A model generated the notes under the pieces. That model did not search any database, was not told where the DNA came from, and saw only the letters and a program-made list of their open reading frames with translations. Positions 24,774 to 32,123 of a stretch of DNA of 32,123 nt are shown one piece after another. Positions within the stretch are counted from its first letter, which is position 1; the number at the start of each line of letters is the position of its first letter. The translations under genes and the position numbers were made by a program. The stretch covers positions 1 to 32,123 of the forward strand of contig KE159634.1 in the NCBI GenBank assembly GCA_000403335.2. Direction: 5' to 3'. The stretch comes from Lachnospiraceae bacterium MD335 (GTDB lineage Bacteria; Bacillota; Clostridia; Lachnospirales; Lachnospiraceae).

Positions 24774-25907
24774 ATGGCAGCAATAGCGGATCAGTTTAAA
24801 GGGTTGGATATGGGATCGCTAATCGGAGGACCGCTTACGGCAGCGGCGGACGCAAGTATAATGCTCGCGGACTCGACGGCGGATTTTATCAATCATGTGG
24901 GATTTGATAATAACGGTAAGGTCAGAACGGTAGCGTTTTCCTATCAGAAGCGAAGCGCAAACGAGGACGGAACAAGCAATTTGGATGAGATGAAAATGGA
25001 CATACCGATGCTTGCAATTGTACCGATTCCGAACCTGCAGCTTGACGAGGTCAATGTGCTGTTTGACATGGAAGTAAAGCAAAGCGAATCTTCGCAGAAA
25101 TCACTTGATGTGGGCGCCGGACTCAACGGACAGTTAAGACTTGGTCCGATTAAAGTCAGTATTTCAGGCAGTGTCAGCGTACATCAGGAGAATACGAGAA
25201 AATCGGATAATTCTGCTAAATATCATGTGGATGTGCGGGCGACGAATCATGGAACACCGGAAGGTCTTGCAAGAGTTCTTGATATGATGGCAGCAAACGT
25301 TGCGCCTGCACTTGTGGGATCGACAATTAAGGATGCGAACGGAAACAATCTTTCAGAGAAAGCAAGACTGAAAGCGGAGCGCAGAAAGCGTTTAAAAAAT
25401 GAACTGGATGAGATGCAAAGATGTCTTATCGCGGCAAACGAAGGATTGAATGAATGTGTCACAAGACTTAGAAGAGCGGCAAACGTACAGCTCCTTGAAT
25501 TTCAGTCAAAACAGACGCAGTATCTTGAAGGTAAGGAAGAAAGTGACAATTATGAAGCGCTTTCGCAAAAATATCAGACTGCGATGGACAAGGTTACGGC
25601 AAAATGGAATGATTTTCAAAACAGGATGCTTGATATGCTCGATGCTGCAAGCAGCGAGGCAAATCCGGCTGCAGGAGCCGTGTCGCCTGTATTTGGTCTT
25701 ATTGAGGTAAGCGTTGAAGAAAGCAGCGGCGAAATTAAGACAAAGGCATATGAAAGAGGCTCTGACGACTTTAATACAAAATATGATGAGATGCAGATTG
25801 CGCAGGACAAGGCATTAGAGGCGTATAAAAAATCGAAAGAGCTTGATAAGGCAGTATTTGATAAAAAACAGGAATACAATAAAGCACTGGCTGATGTGGA
25901 GGATTAA
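24774..25907 (+). CDS. DUF2589 family protein B
   Basis: Protein of 377 residues from the ATG at 24774, which has GGAAGG nine bases upstream; ATG 24768 is also possible. The order is an N-terminal helix (DQFKGLDMGSLIGGPLTAAA), then the DUF2589 strand block with MLAIVPIPNLQLDEVNVLFD and MEVKQSESS (about 75-110), a second strand set (LGPIKVSISGSVSVHQ), then a long helical region (about 200-275) rich in Lys/Arg/Glu, and a final coiled coil (345-377). It is a paralogue of protein A with the same core motif but a longer tail. A structural or scaffold role is an inference from the repeated fold and coiled coils. Confidence 0.85.
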   Translation: MAAIADQFKGLDMGSLIGGPLTAAADASIMLADSTADFINHVGFDNNGKVRTVAFSYQKRSANEDGTSNLDEMKMDIPMLAIVPIPNLQLDEVNVLFDMEVKQSESSQKSLDVGAGLNGQLRLGPIKVSISGSVSVHQENTRKSDNSAKYHVDVRATNHGTPEGLARVLDMMAANVAPALVGSTIKDANGNNLSEKARLKAERRKRLKNELDEMQRCLIAANEGLNECVTRLRRAANVQLLEFQSKQTQYLEGKEESDNYEALSQKYQTAMDKVTAKWNDFQNRMLDMLDAASSEANPAAGAVSPVFGLIEVSVEESSGEIKTKAYERGSDDFNTKYDEMQIAQDKALEAYKKSKELDKAVFDKKQEYNKALADVED

Positions 25908-25935
25908 GTATAAGGTGTAGAAACAAGGAGTGCGT

Positions 25936-26214
25936 ATGGACAGACGGGAAAAAACCGCATTAACAGATATTACATATGTGAAGCTGGTTTCCGTCGGAAG
26001 CGTTAATCCGAATAATCCCCTGTCGGAGCAGTCAATTGAGCAGCAGGTTCAAGTGTTAAACCGCTGCCTGAACGAATATCCGAAGGGGATTATACTCGGA
26101 AAGGACGTAACGATCGGAAGATATATGATTGGGGAACACGAGCTTACAATGGAAAAGTCTACTTATCATATAGGATTTAAGAGAAAGCCGGCTTGGGAAG
26201 AGGACAGCAAGTGA
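25936..26214 (+). CDS. Small hypothetical protein
   Basis: Protein of 92 residues (MDRREKTALTDITYVKLVSV). AAGGAG lies five bases before this ATG; the GTG two codons earlier is too close to it. Predicted as a small mixed alpha/beta fold with IEQQVQVLNRCLNEYPKGII and a GEHELTMEKSTYHIGFKRK end. No family recognised. It lies 28 bases after DUF2589 B and 18 bases before the STAS gene in the same run. Confidence 0.65.
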   Translation: MDRREKTALTDITYVKLVSVGSVNPNNPLSEQSIEQQVQVLNRCLNEYPKGIILGKDVTIGRYMIGEHELTMEKSTYHIGFKRKPAWEEDSK

Positions 26215-26232
26215 TTTTGTGGAGGTGAAGGA

Positions 26233-26532
26233 ATGGAGATCATGAAAGAGATTGGACAAGGCGCAATGACAATCAGACTAAAAGGAAGACTTGAGACTGT
26301 TACGGCGCCAAAGCTTGAAGAAGTTGTTGCAAACGAATTGGAGGATATTACGGCGTTGACGGTGGTCATGGAAGAAGTGGAATATGTCTCGTCAGCAGGG
26401 CTTCGCGTATTGCTTGGGGCGGAAAAGAAAATGAAGGCAAAGGGCGGAGAACTGACAGTAGAGCAGGTACCGCCTGCCGTGATGGACGTTTTTAAAATTA
26501 CGGGATTTGACAAAATCCTGACACTGCGGTGA
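26233..26532 (+). CDS. STAS-domain anti-sigma factor antagonist-like protein
   Basis: Single STAS domain of 99 residues. MTIRLKGRLETVTAPKLEEV gives the first strands and helix; VVMEEVEYVSSAGLRVLL is the phosphorylation loop. Ser54 aligns with the phospho-Ser of SpoIIAA/RsbV (family form D-S-S-G; here S-S-A-G), so the site is present though the Asp is replaced. In known partner switches the dephosphorylated form sequesters a kinase/anti-sigma ATPase. A matching phosphatase and ATPase are encoded three genes downstream on one polypeptide. GGAGG precedes the ATG. Its real target may not be a sigma factor, because none is encoded here. Confidence 0.88.
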   Translation: MEIMKEIGQGAMTIRLKGRLETVTAPKLEEVVANELEDITALTVVMEEVEYVSSAGLRVLLGAEKKMKAKGGELTVEQVPPAVMDVFKITGFDKILTLR

Positions 26533-27545
26533 GTTCTGGTGTAGAAAAGGAGCTGTGTGTTACGGTGCGCCGATACCGCTGCGGTGACGAAAAAGGAATG
26601 ATTGACTGTATTCGCGATGAGTATGGGGATACCTATGCAAAAGAAACATGGTACAGTGCGTCCGCAATTATGGAAAGCGCCGAAAAAGGACGCGATATTT
26701 TCATTGTCGCACAGCTTCCAAGCGGTGAGATTGCAGGGACAACAGCGCTTGTCAGAACAGAAGGGAAAACCTGTACCGTATATGAAATCGCGGCGCAGGT
26801 TGTGAAAAAAAAGTACAGAGGGCACAAAATTGCGCAAAGGATATTTGAATATGGATTAAAGCTGCTTGAAGATAAGAAGGCTTCGGCGGTTTACAGCCAG
26901 CCGGTACTGTTTCACGACGTCACACAAAAACTTCTTTGCGGCCTGGGTATGAAAGCAGTCGGTATTTTGCCAAATATATTTGATTTAGAGGTGCTGCACC
27001 ATTCCTATGACAACGGAAGAAATACAAAAATGCCCCTTGGCATACAGGTAAAAGCAATGTGCGGACAAAATGCGGGACGTTTGTACCTACCGGACAGACA
27101 TAAAGCGTTTTGCAGGGAACGGTTTGAGGAATTAGGAGCGGCATATGAAATTATGGACAGTGCGGCGCAAGATTGCGGGGAAATGCCTGCAAACAGCAGA
27201 CTTTCCTATCATTATGACAGAAAACATCAATACCTTGAAATTCATATTCTTACAATCGGAGCAGATTTTGACAGACAGTTGGGGCAGCTTCTTTGGACGT
27301 ATCCGCTAAGGGGTGAACATACTGCAAACGTGTTTTTAAACAGCAATGACAGATATGCAGTCAGCGTTTATGAAAAGCTTGCAAAAAAAGGATTTTTCTT
27401 TACCGGGATAAAACCCTTGTGCGATGATAACGCGTATCTGATTATGCATCATGCGGGAGGGGTGCTGTTTCATTTAGAGGATTTAAAGATAAATGTGGAA
27501 TTTCAGAAAATAGCAGACTATATCAGAGAGGAGAACATGATATGA
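26529..27545 (+). CDS. GNAT family acetyltransferase
   Basis: Protein of 338 residues with an N-terminal GNAT domain (about 12-155). VRRYRCGDEKGMIDCI opens the fold, GEIAGTTALVRTEG and VYEIAAQVVKKKYRGHKIAQ form the strand 4 / acetyl-CoA loop (the loop lacks the usual second Gly), and LGMKAVGILPNIF closes it. The C-terminal half is a second alpha/beta region ending in LEDLKINVEFQKI. The GTG start overlaps the STAS stop; another GTG at 26565 with AAGGAG ahead is an alternative that loses 12 residues. It overlaps the next gene by 4 bases. The substrate is unknown; a regulatory protein acetylation is possible. Confidence 0.82.
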   Translation: MSSGVEKELCVTVRRYRCGDEKGMIDCIRDEYGDTYAKETWYSASAIMESAEKGRDIFIVAQLPSGEIAGTTALVRTEGKTCTVYEIAAQVVKKKYRGHKIAQRIFEYGLKLLEDKKASAVYSQPVLFHDVTQKLLCGLGMKAVGILPNIFDLEVLHHSYDNGRNTKMPLGIQVKAMCGQNAGRLYLPDRHKAFCRERFEELGAAYEIMDSAAQDCGEMPANSRLSYHYDRKHQYLEIHILTIGADFDRQLGQLLWTYPLRGEHTANVFLNSNDRYAVSVYEKLAKKGFFFTGIKPLCDDNAYLIMHHAGGVLFHLEDLKINVEFQKIADYIREENMI

Positions 27546-28489
27546 AAGCATCACAGAAAGATTTTACACAGGCGGAAATAAAAATAATATCTGAAATCAT
27601 GGCAGGAGAAAGAGCGGCTTTAGAACATCCGTATTATTCAAGATTCAAAGAACAGTATGAGCAGTTTTGTCCTGTCAGCAAGGTGCGCATTGAGACGATA
27701 TGGAATAAGCTGATAGAAGGTTATCGTACCCAGTTAGCCAACGCTGACTTAGCGATGACAAAAAGAAATAATCAGGAATATCTCGACACCGTGAACAACA
27801 ACCCCTACTTCCGCGAGGCTGTTGAAATGATACAGGAGGATGGCGGACTTGCGGTCCCCGAAGAACAGGAGCTGGCATTGTGGTCAGGCGGGTATGCGCT
27901 GAGCCTTGCAATCAGAAAAATGGGATACTGCCCGCTTGAAGGAACGCCTTTTGGAGGGTTGCTGGACAATCTCAAGGTAACTTGGGAGTGGAAACGGGAA
28001 GGCGGATTGTGGAATATATTGTCCGGGGCGTTTGTCGGCGGATATGAAAAAGGCAGACGGGCGCATATTTATTTTAGGACCGTGGACGAAATGAGTGTCC
28101 TTTACGAGCAGGAACTGCCAATGTTAACGCAGGATGCGGGACGCGTCATTGTAATGCATCCGATTTTTCAGCAGGGAACGCATACGGTTGAGGCAGGATA
28201 TGATTTTAGCAGGAAAACGGCTATGGCAATAGAGGTTGCAAGAGAAAACAGCGTGTTTGCGTATGAGGCAAAAGATTTGAGAAACGGCATTCATAAGGAA
28301 GGCTTTCTGCCGTATAAAGCGCTTTTGGAGATGCTGGGAAGACAGGGATATGCGGCAAATCAGAAAGTTTATTTAAGCTACAGAAGCGATAAGTTTATTC
28401 CGGGACATGCGCCTTTTGCAAGAGAGGATGAGCGTACGTCAGGATTTGACAGTCAAAAAGAAGACCGGGAGAAGTTTTGGAAGCAGTAA
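27542..28489 (+). CDS. Predicted ADP-ribosyl cyclase (CD38-like) NAD-consuming enzyme
   Basis: Protein of 315 residues, start ATG overlapping the GNAT stop by four bases. Residues 112-205 follow the CD38/ADP-ribosyl cyclase plan: Trp114 in LALWSGG, Glu133 in PLEGTPFGGLLDNL, Trp157 in GGLWNILSGAFVGG, then AHIYF, and Glu191 in YEQELPML followed by VIVMHPIF. In CD38 the matching residues are Trp125, Glu146, Trp189 and Glu226, with closely similar spacing (21 and 37 there; 19 and 34 here). Such enzymes turn NAD into cyclic ADP-ribose or ADP-ribose; bacterial relatives occur as toxins. Residues 1-110 are helical; the C-terminus (about 220-315) is unassigned. The call is mine from motif order and needs a structure check. 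Confidence 0.6.
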   Translation: MKASQKDFTQAEIKIISEIMAGERAALEHPYYSRFKEQYEQFCPVSKVRIETIWNKLIEGYRTQLANADLAMTKRNNQEYLDTVNNNPYFREAVEMIQEDGGLAVPEEQELALWSGGYALSLAIRKMGYCPLEGTPFGGLLDNLKVTWEWKREGGLWNILSGAFVGGYEKGRRAHIYFRTVDEMSVLYEQELPMLTQDAGRVIVMHPIFQQGTHTVEAGYDFSRKTAMAIEVARENSVFAYEAKDLRNGIHKEGFLPYKALLEMLGRQGYAANQKVYLSYRSDKFIPGHAPFAREDERTSGFDSQKEDREKFWKQ

Positions 28490-28521
28490 CTGACGATTTG
28501 GACTTGAAAGGGAGCGGTTTC

Positions 28522-31074
28522 ATGAGAGTCAAACACACGATAGGCTTTAAAATTATGGCATTTCTATTGGGAATGGTTTTGGTTGCGGCATTTATAAACG
28601 GGGCGGTAAGCATTACAAACTTGAAGCTGATGAAAAATATATCCGTAAAAAACAGCCGCAGTTTGGGGGGAACCGCTGCGCAGCGTTCGGAAAAAGCGCT
28701 GGAGCATATGGCAAAGGAACAGCTTTTGACTGTTTCCAAAGAGAAGGCGGCATATATTGATGAAAAATTTTTGGAAGTCAGGTCGTATGTGCACGGTATT
28801 GCCCAAACTGCAAAGCGGATTTATGAAAATCCCGACCAGTATCCGGACAGGCTGACGCCGCCTCCTGCGGAGGAAAGCACAGAACTTGCAGCGCAGCTTT
28901 TATATTCGCAGCGGCTTGAAGACGCAGGCATAAAACAGCGTGAGGAGATTCTGAAACTTGGAAATCTTCAGGATATGCTGGTGCAATATAATGCCAACAA
29001 TGATATGGTTTCCTCAACGTACATCAGTACGCTCAGCGGCTGGGTGATACAGGCGGATTATATCGCCTACAGCAAATTTGAAGAAAAAGGCGGGGCGCCG
29101 TCCTATTTGGAGTCGGAGGACAGACAGTGGTATAAACGGGCGCTTTCGGCAAAGGAAGGACAGTATGTCTACTCCGATGTGATAGAGGATGTGCACGGCG
29201 GCGGAAGCTGCATTGTGTGCGCGGAACCTGTTTATAAAGGGGAGGAAGTGGTTGCCGTGGCAGGCACAGGGTCGTATTTAAACACAGTGAATCAGGCGGT
29301 GCTTGAGACGTCGGTGAATGGCACGGGATATGCGTTCCTTCTAAATTATAACGGGCAGGTTATGGTGTCGGCGATGACGGAAGGAGAAACTGCGGCATCT
29401 TCGGATACTCCGGCAGATCTGCGCAAAAGTGAAAACACGCAGCTTGCCGATACGGCGGTTTCGATGACGGCAGGTTTCTGCGGTGTGGACCGTATATTAT
29501 TGGACGGCGAAGAGGTTTATATTGCATATGCGCCGCTTCCGACAATGGGTTGGAGCTTTGCTGCGGTTATGGCAGTGGAAGACGTTATATCGCCCGCACT
29601 CGAGACGCAGAAACATATTCTTGCAATGACAGAGGAAACGGCAAAACAGCAGGATCAGGCAATCGGAAAAGCAATCAAAATGATAACAGGCATGGTGGTC
29701 GTTGTGATTCTTATGCTGGGAATTGCAGGGGTGGCAATGACAAGAAGATTTACAAGACCGATCCTTGCGCTTACAAGAGATGTGAAAAAGATAGGCGCCG
29801 GAAATTTAGACTACCGCACGAACATATCAAGCGGTGATGAAATAGAAGAGTTAGGCGCTGCATTTAACGCAATGGCAGACAAAGTGCAGGCTTATATTAA
29901 AAGCTTTGCGGCAGCGACTGCGGAGAAAGAGCGTATCCGTACAGAACTGACGGTGGCGGCGCATTTACAAAGTGATATGCTGCCCGCAGCAAAGGGATGC
30001 TTTACGCAGTATCAGGAGTTTACGCTTGCGGCGGTGATGCGTCCGGCAAAGGAAGTGGGCGGAGATTTTTACGATTTTTTTATGACGGATGAGGAGCATT
30101 TGGCGCTTGTCGTAGCCGATGTATCTGGAAAAGGTGTTCCGGCAGCGCTCTTTATGGTTATCGCCAAAGCGCTTCTGCAGTCAAACATAAAACGGGAGAA
30201 GAATCTTGAGCGGGCATTTGAGATTACCAATGAAAGCCTGTGCGCCAACAATAAAAACGGCATGTTTGTGACGGCATGGGCAGGCATACTTGACATATCG
30301 GACGGAACTTTAACCTACATCAATGCAGGGCATTGTCATCCGCTCATAAAAGGAAGAGATGGAAATGTCGTATATTTGACAGAGCTTGGCGGTTTTGTGC
30401 TTGCGGGAGCGGAAGGCATGACATACCGGCAGTCGGTTGTCCGGCTGCGGGCAGGAGATATTTTATTTCAGTGTTCTGACGGCGTCACGGAGGCAAACGA
30501 CTGTGACGGCGCGCTCTATGGAGAGGAGCGTCTCAAACGTATCCTTGAGCTGTTCGGCTCCAATGAGCCGCAGGAGGTTATTGATGCGGTATGGAATGAC
30601 GTATGCACGTTTGAAGGCATTGCGGAACAGTTTGATGACATTACCATGCTGGCGGTGCGGTTTAATGCAGAAGCAAACAAAAAAGAAGCGTGGTGCGGCA
30701 CACCGCATATCGAAAGTATGCCTGACGTTATAAAATTTATGGATGATATATTAAAGGAAGAAACGGTAAACAAATCAGACAGGGCGAAGCTTTTGGTAGC
30801 GGTCGATGAATTGTACTCCAATATCTGCCGTTACAGCAAAGCATCAGAAGCCGAAATAACGTGTCATGTCGTTCCCGAATATGTACAGATTATATTTGAG
30901 GACAATGGTGTTGCATTTAATCCGCTTGAAAATGATATGCCTGATATAACACAAAACGCCGAAGAGCGGGAAATCGGCGGACTTGGTATTTATATGGTGC
31001 GTACCATGATGGATGATGTGGAATACGAAAATGCCGATGGCAAAAACAGACTGACAATAAAGCTTATGCGTTGA
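28522..31074 (+). CDS. Membrane sensor with HAMP, SpoIIE-type PP2C phosphatase and RsbW-like ATPase domains
   Basis: Protein of 850 residues from the ATG at 28522 (AAAGGGAG upstream). A membrane helix (about 8-30), an extracytoplasmic double-Cache-like sensing domain (about 32-380; WYKRALSAKEGQYVYSDV is typical), a second helix (387-407), HAMP (410-462), and the PP2C phosphatase (about 485-690) with GGDFYDFF, DVSGKGVPAALF and DGVTEAND metal-site motifs follow in order. Last is a GHKL/HATPase of anti-sigma type (about 705-850) with VAVDELYSNICRY (N box), DNGVAFNP and GGLGIYMVR. Phosphatase and kinase-like domains in one chain should set the phosphorylation state of the STAS protein in response to an external ligand. 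Last gene of the run. Confidence 0.93.
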   Translation: MRVKHTIGFKIMAFLLGMVLVAAFINGAVSITNLKLMKNISVKNSRSLGGTAAQRSEKALEHMAKEQLLTVSKEKAAYIDEKFLEVRSYVHGIAQTAKRIYENPDQYPDRLTPPPAEESTELAAQLLYSQRLEDAGIKQREEILKLGNLQDMLVQYNANNDMVSSTYISTLSGWVIQADYIAYSKFEEKGGAPSYLESEDRQWYKRALSAKEGQYVYSDVIEDVHGGGSCIVCAEPVYKGEEVVAVAGTGSYLNTVNQAVLETSVNGTGYAFLLNYNGQVMVSAMTEGETAASSDTPADLRKSENTQLADTAVSMTAGFCGVDRILLDGEEVYIAYAPLPTMGWSFAAVMAVEDVISPALETQKHILAMTEETAKQQDQAIGKAIKMITGMVVVVILMLGIAGVAMTRRFTRPILALTRDVKKIGAGNLDYRTNISSGDEIEELGAAFNAMADKVQAYIKSFAAATAEKERIRTELTVAAHLQSDMLPAAKGCFTQYQEFTLAAVMRPAKEVGGDFYDFFMTDEEHLALVVADVSGKGVPAALFMVIAKALLQSNIKREKNLERAFEITNESLCANNKNGMFVTAWAGILDISDGTLTYINAGHCHPLIKGRDGNVVYLTELGGFVLAGAEGMTYRQSVVRLRAGDILFQCSDGVTEANDCDGALYGEERLKRILELFGSNEPQEVIDAVWNDVCTFEGIAEQFDDITMLAVRFNAEANKKEAWCGTPHIESMPDVIKFMDDILKEETVNKSDRAKLLVAVDELYSNICRYSKASEAEITCHVVPEYVQIIFEDNGVAFNPLENDMPDITQNAEEREIGGLGIYMVRTMMDDVEYENADGKNRLTIKLMR

Positions 31075-31202
31075 TCAACCACAGCATTTGTTTACGATAA
31101 CGCCCATATTGTGCAGAAACAAAATCCCCCAAAAACGCCAATTGTTTTTATTGCTACAAATATTTCACAAATTTACATAAAATTTTTAGTGAATATGTTA
31201 AC

Positions 31203-31231
31203 TGTACATTTAGCGTAATTCATACTATAAT
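31203..31231 (+). promoter_or_regulatory. Possible promoter of the small gene at 31291
   Basis: TGTACA, 17 bases, perfect TATAAT (31226-31231), about 60 bases before the ATG. The -35 match is weak. The 31075-31202 part of this gap holds nothing else recognisable and no clear terminator for the preceding operon. Confidence 0.45.
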
Positions 31232-31290
31232 AAAAATGTAATTGTTCTGTGCAAAGATCTGCACAAAGATATGGGGGGAGTCGTGTAATT

Positions 31291-31575
31291 ATGCTGAACA
31301 TAGGTGTGGCAAGTGTGCCGGTAAAAGTGCGCGAGCGTGAAATTGCGTTTGTAGCGACATATGATACGGCTGTGAAGGGGACAATCGAGAAAGCATTTTT
31401 AAGACACAGAATATCGTATCTGATAAAAATGGAGAAAATTAAGAAATACGAAAAGGGACGTTTTGAGACAAAGGTTAAGTACCTGTTTCGGATTAACCGG
31501 TTTCAGGAAGACGAGGCGAGAGCCGCATTGTCCGAGAAGGAGCTTTCGGAGGAAAGCGTTACATATTTGGCATAA
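31291..31575 (+). CDS. Small hypothetical protein
   Basis: Protein of 94 residues (MLNIGVASVPVKVREREIAF). GGGGGAG lies about 11 bases before this ATG; the in-frame GTG at 31249 has no such support. Alternating strands at the start and a basic middle (LIKMEKIKKYEKGRFETKVK) followed by an acidic helix. No family recognised. It has its own promoter-like site and a terminator directly after, so it is a single-gene unit. Confidence 0.65.
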   Translation: MLNIGVASVPVKVREREIAFVATYDTAVKGTIEKAFLRHRISYLIKMEKIKKYEKGRFETKVKYLFRINRFQEDEARAALSEKELSEESVTYLA

Positions 31576-31577
31576 TG

Positions 31578-31606
31578 AAAAGTACCGTCGGCTGGCGGTA
31601 CTTTTT
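31578..31606 (+). terminator. Intrinsic terminator
   Basis: AAAGTACCG (31579-31587) and CGGTACTTT (31596-31604) form a perfect 9-bp stem with an 8-base loop and a T-run, starting two bases after the stop of the 31291 gene. Confidence 0.88.
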
Positions 31607-31686
31607 CTGCACGGCAAAGCGCTGCCGCCGCAAAATCCGCGTCTTTTGGCAGCAGAAAAGAAAATTGCAATATGGAGGAATAAACA

Positions 31687-31914
31687 ATGTTTGATTTAGG
31701 AAGTATGATGAAATTTAAGGGCGCATGGGACAAATTTAATGCAAACCACCCCAAGTTTATGCCGTTTATGCAGGCGGTCGGACGCGAGGCAATCACGGAC
31801 GGCACGATTATCGAGATAAAAGTCACAAGTCCCGCAGGAAAAGAATACAACACAAACATGAAGATTACGCAGAGCGACTTAGAGCTGTTTGCGCAGCTGC
31901 GCGGGATGATTTAA
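31687..31914 (+). CDS. Small conserved-looking protein
   Basis: Protein of 75 residues (MFDLGSMMKFKGAWDKFNAN). A GGAGG site eight bases upstream supports the ATG. A helix (5-35) is followed by a strand pair GTIIEIKVTSPAGKEYNTNM and a final helix SDLELFAQLRGM. No function can be given. There is no terminator after it; the hairpin array begins about 115 bases downstream. Confidence 0.65.
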   Translation: MFDLGSMMKFKGAWDKFNANHPKFMPFMQAVGREAITDGTIIEIKVTSPAGKEYNTNMKITQSDLELFAQLRGMI

Positions 31915-32030
31915 GTGGATAGTGTTCTGCGTAGATAATAAATAGAGTGGTGTTGCGGTAAGGAGACTATGAAATAAAGGGTCTGTTGGTCTGTCATAAA
32001 ACGGACCTTCTGTATTTGATATTCATTGTA

Positions 32031-32123
32031 CCATAATTACTTCGTAATTATGGTAAGTTTATGCCCATTCGGGCAAAGTATAATGTCTATCGACATTATA
32101 CCATAATTACTTCGTAATTATGG
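32031..32123. repeat. Array of small perfect hairpins, cut by the window edge
   Basis: CCATAATTAC-TTC-GTAATTATGG occurs at 32031-32053 and identically at 32101-32123, a 70-bp period. Between them lie TGCCC-ATTC-GGGCA (32062-32075) and GTATAATGTC-TATC-GACATTATAC (32078-32101). All stems are perfect with 3-4 base loops. There is no coding capacity. It continues past the edge, so its full size is unknown. Confidence 0.8.

Noticed and set aside
32031-32123. CRISPR array
   Set aside because: Only two copies of the palindrome, no variable spacers of uniform length (the interval itself holds hairpins), and no cas genes.

Overview
The window looks like a chromosomal segment of a Clostridia bacterium, probably of the Lachnospiraceae. 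This is inferred from strong AAGGAGG-type ribosome sites, an FMN riboswitch in front of an ECF riboflavin transporter, a single-chain PurL, a SpoIIE-type phosphatase with a STAS partner, and the styles of the IS66, RIT and RHS relics. No rRNA or tRNA gene was seen, so placement below family level is not possible.

Layout. (1) About 1-7615, almost all on the minus strand, is a stack of mobile DNA. A 'recombinase in trio' (RIT) element of three overlapping tyrosine recombinases, with 31-bp inverted repeats, sits inside the transposase gene (tnpC) of an IS66-family element. The IS66 element itself appears to have cut into the start of another small gene. Beyond it lie an Rpn-type nuclease gene and the C-terminal part of a MobA/MobL relaxase. 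(2) About 7660-13131, plus strand, is a graveyard of RHS/YD-repeat polymorphic-toxin cassettes: core fragments and two C-terminal modules with deletions, frameshifts and a nonsense codon. Intact candidate immunity genes lie between them, and there is a 159-bp MITE-like palindrome. (3) 13229-21190 is ordinary chromosome: an AraC regulator, a chemotaxis receptor, an FMN riboswitch with terminator ahead of ribU, and purL with its own promoter and terminator. (4) 21399-31074, plus strand, is the most interesting part: a frameshifted helix-turn-helix-like gene, then ten closely packed or overlapping genes. These encode a peptidoglycan amidase, a GH24 lysozyme, two DUF2589 proteins, two small unknown proteins, a STAS anti-sigma-antagonist-like protein, a GNAT acetyltransferase, a predicted CD38-like (ADP-ribosyl cyclase family) NAD-consuming enzyme, and a membrane sensor fused to a SpoIIE phosphatase and an RsbW-like ATPase. 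(5) 31075-32123 holds two small unknown genes and an array of perfect small hairpins running off the right edge.

How the parts may work together. The region-4 cluster reads as one co-transcribed system in which an extracellular signal, sensed by the Cache-like domain, would act through partner switching (phosphatase, kinase-like ATPase, STAS protein) on phage-type wall hydrolases, the DUF2589 proteins and an NAD-directed enzyme. A regulated lysis, release or self-killing programme is the simplest reading. It is an inference from gene content; the arrangement is not one I recognise as described.
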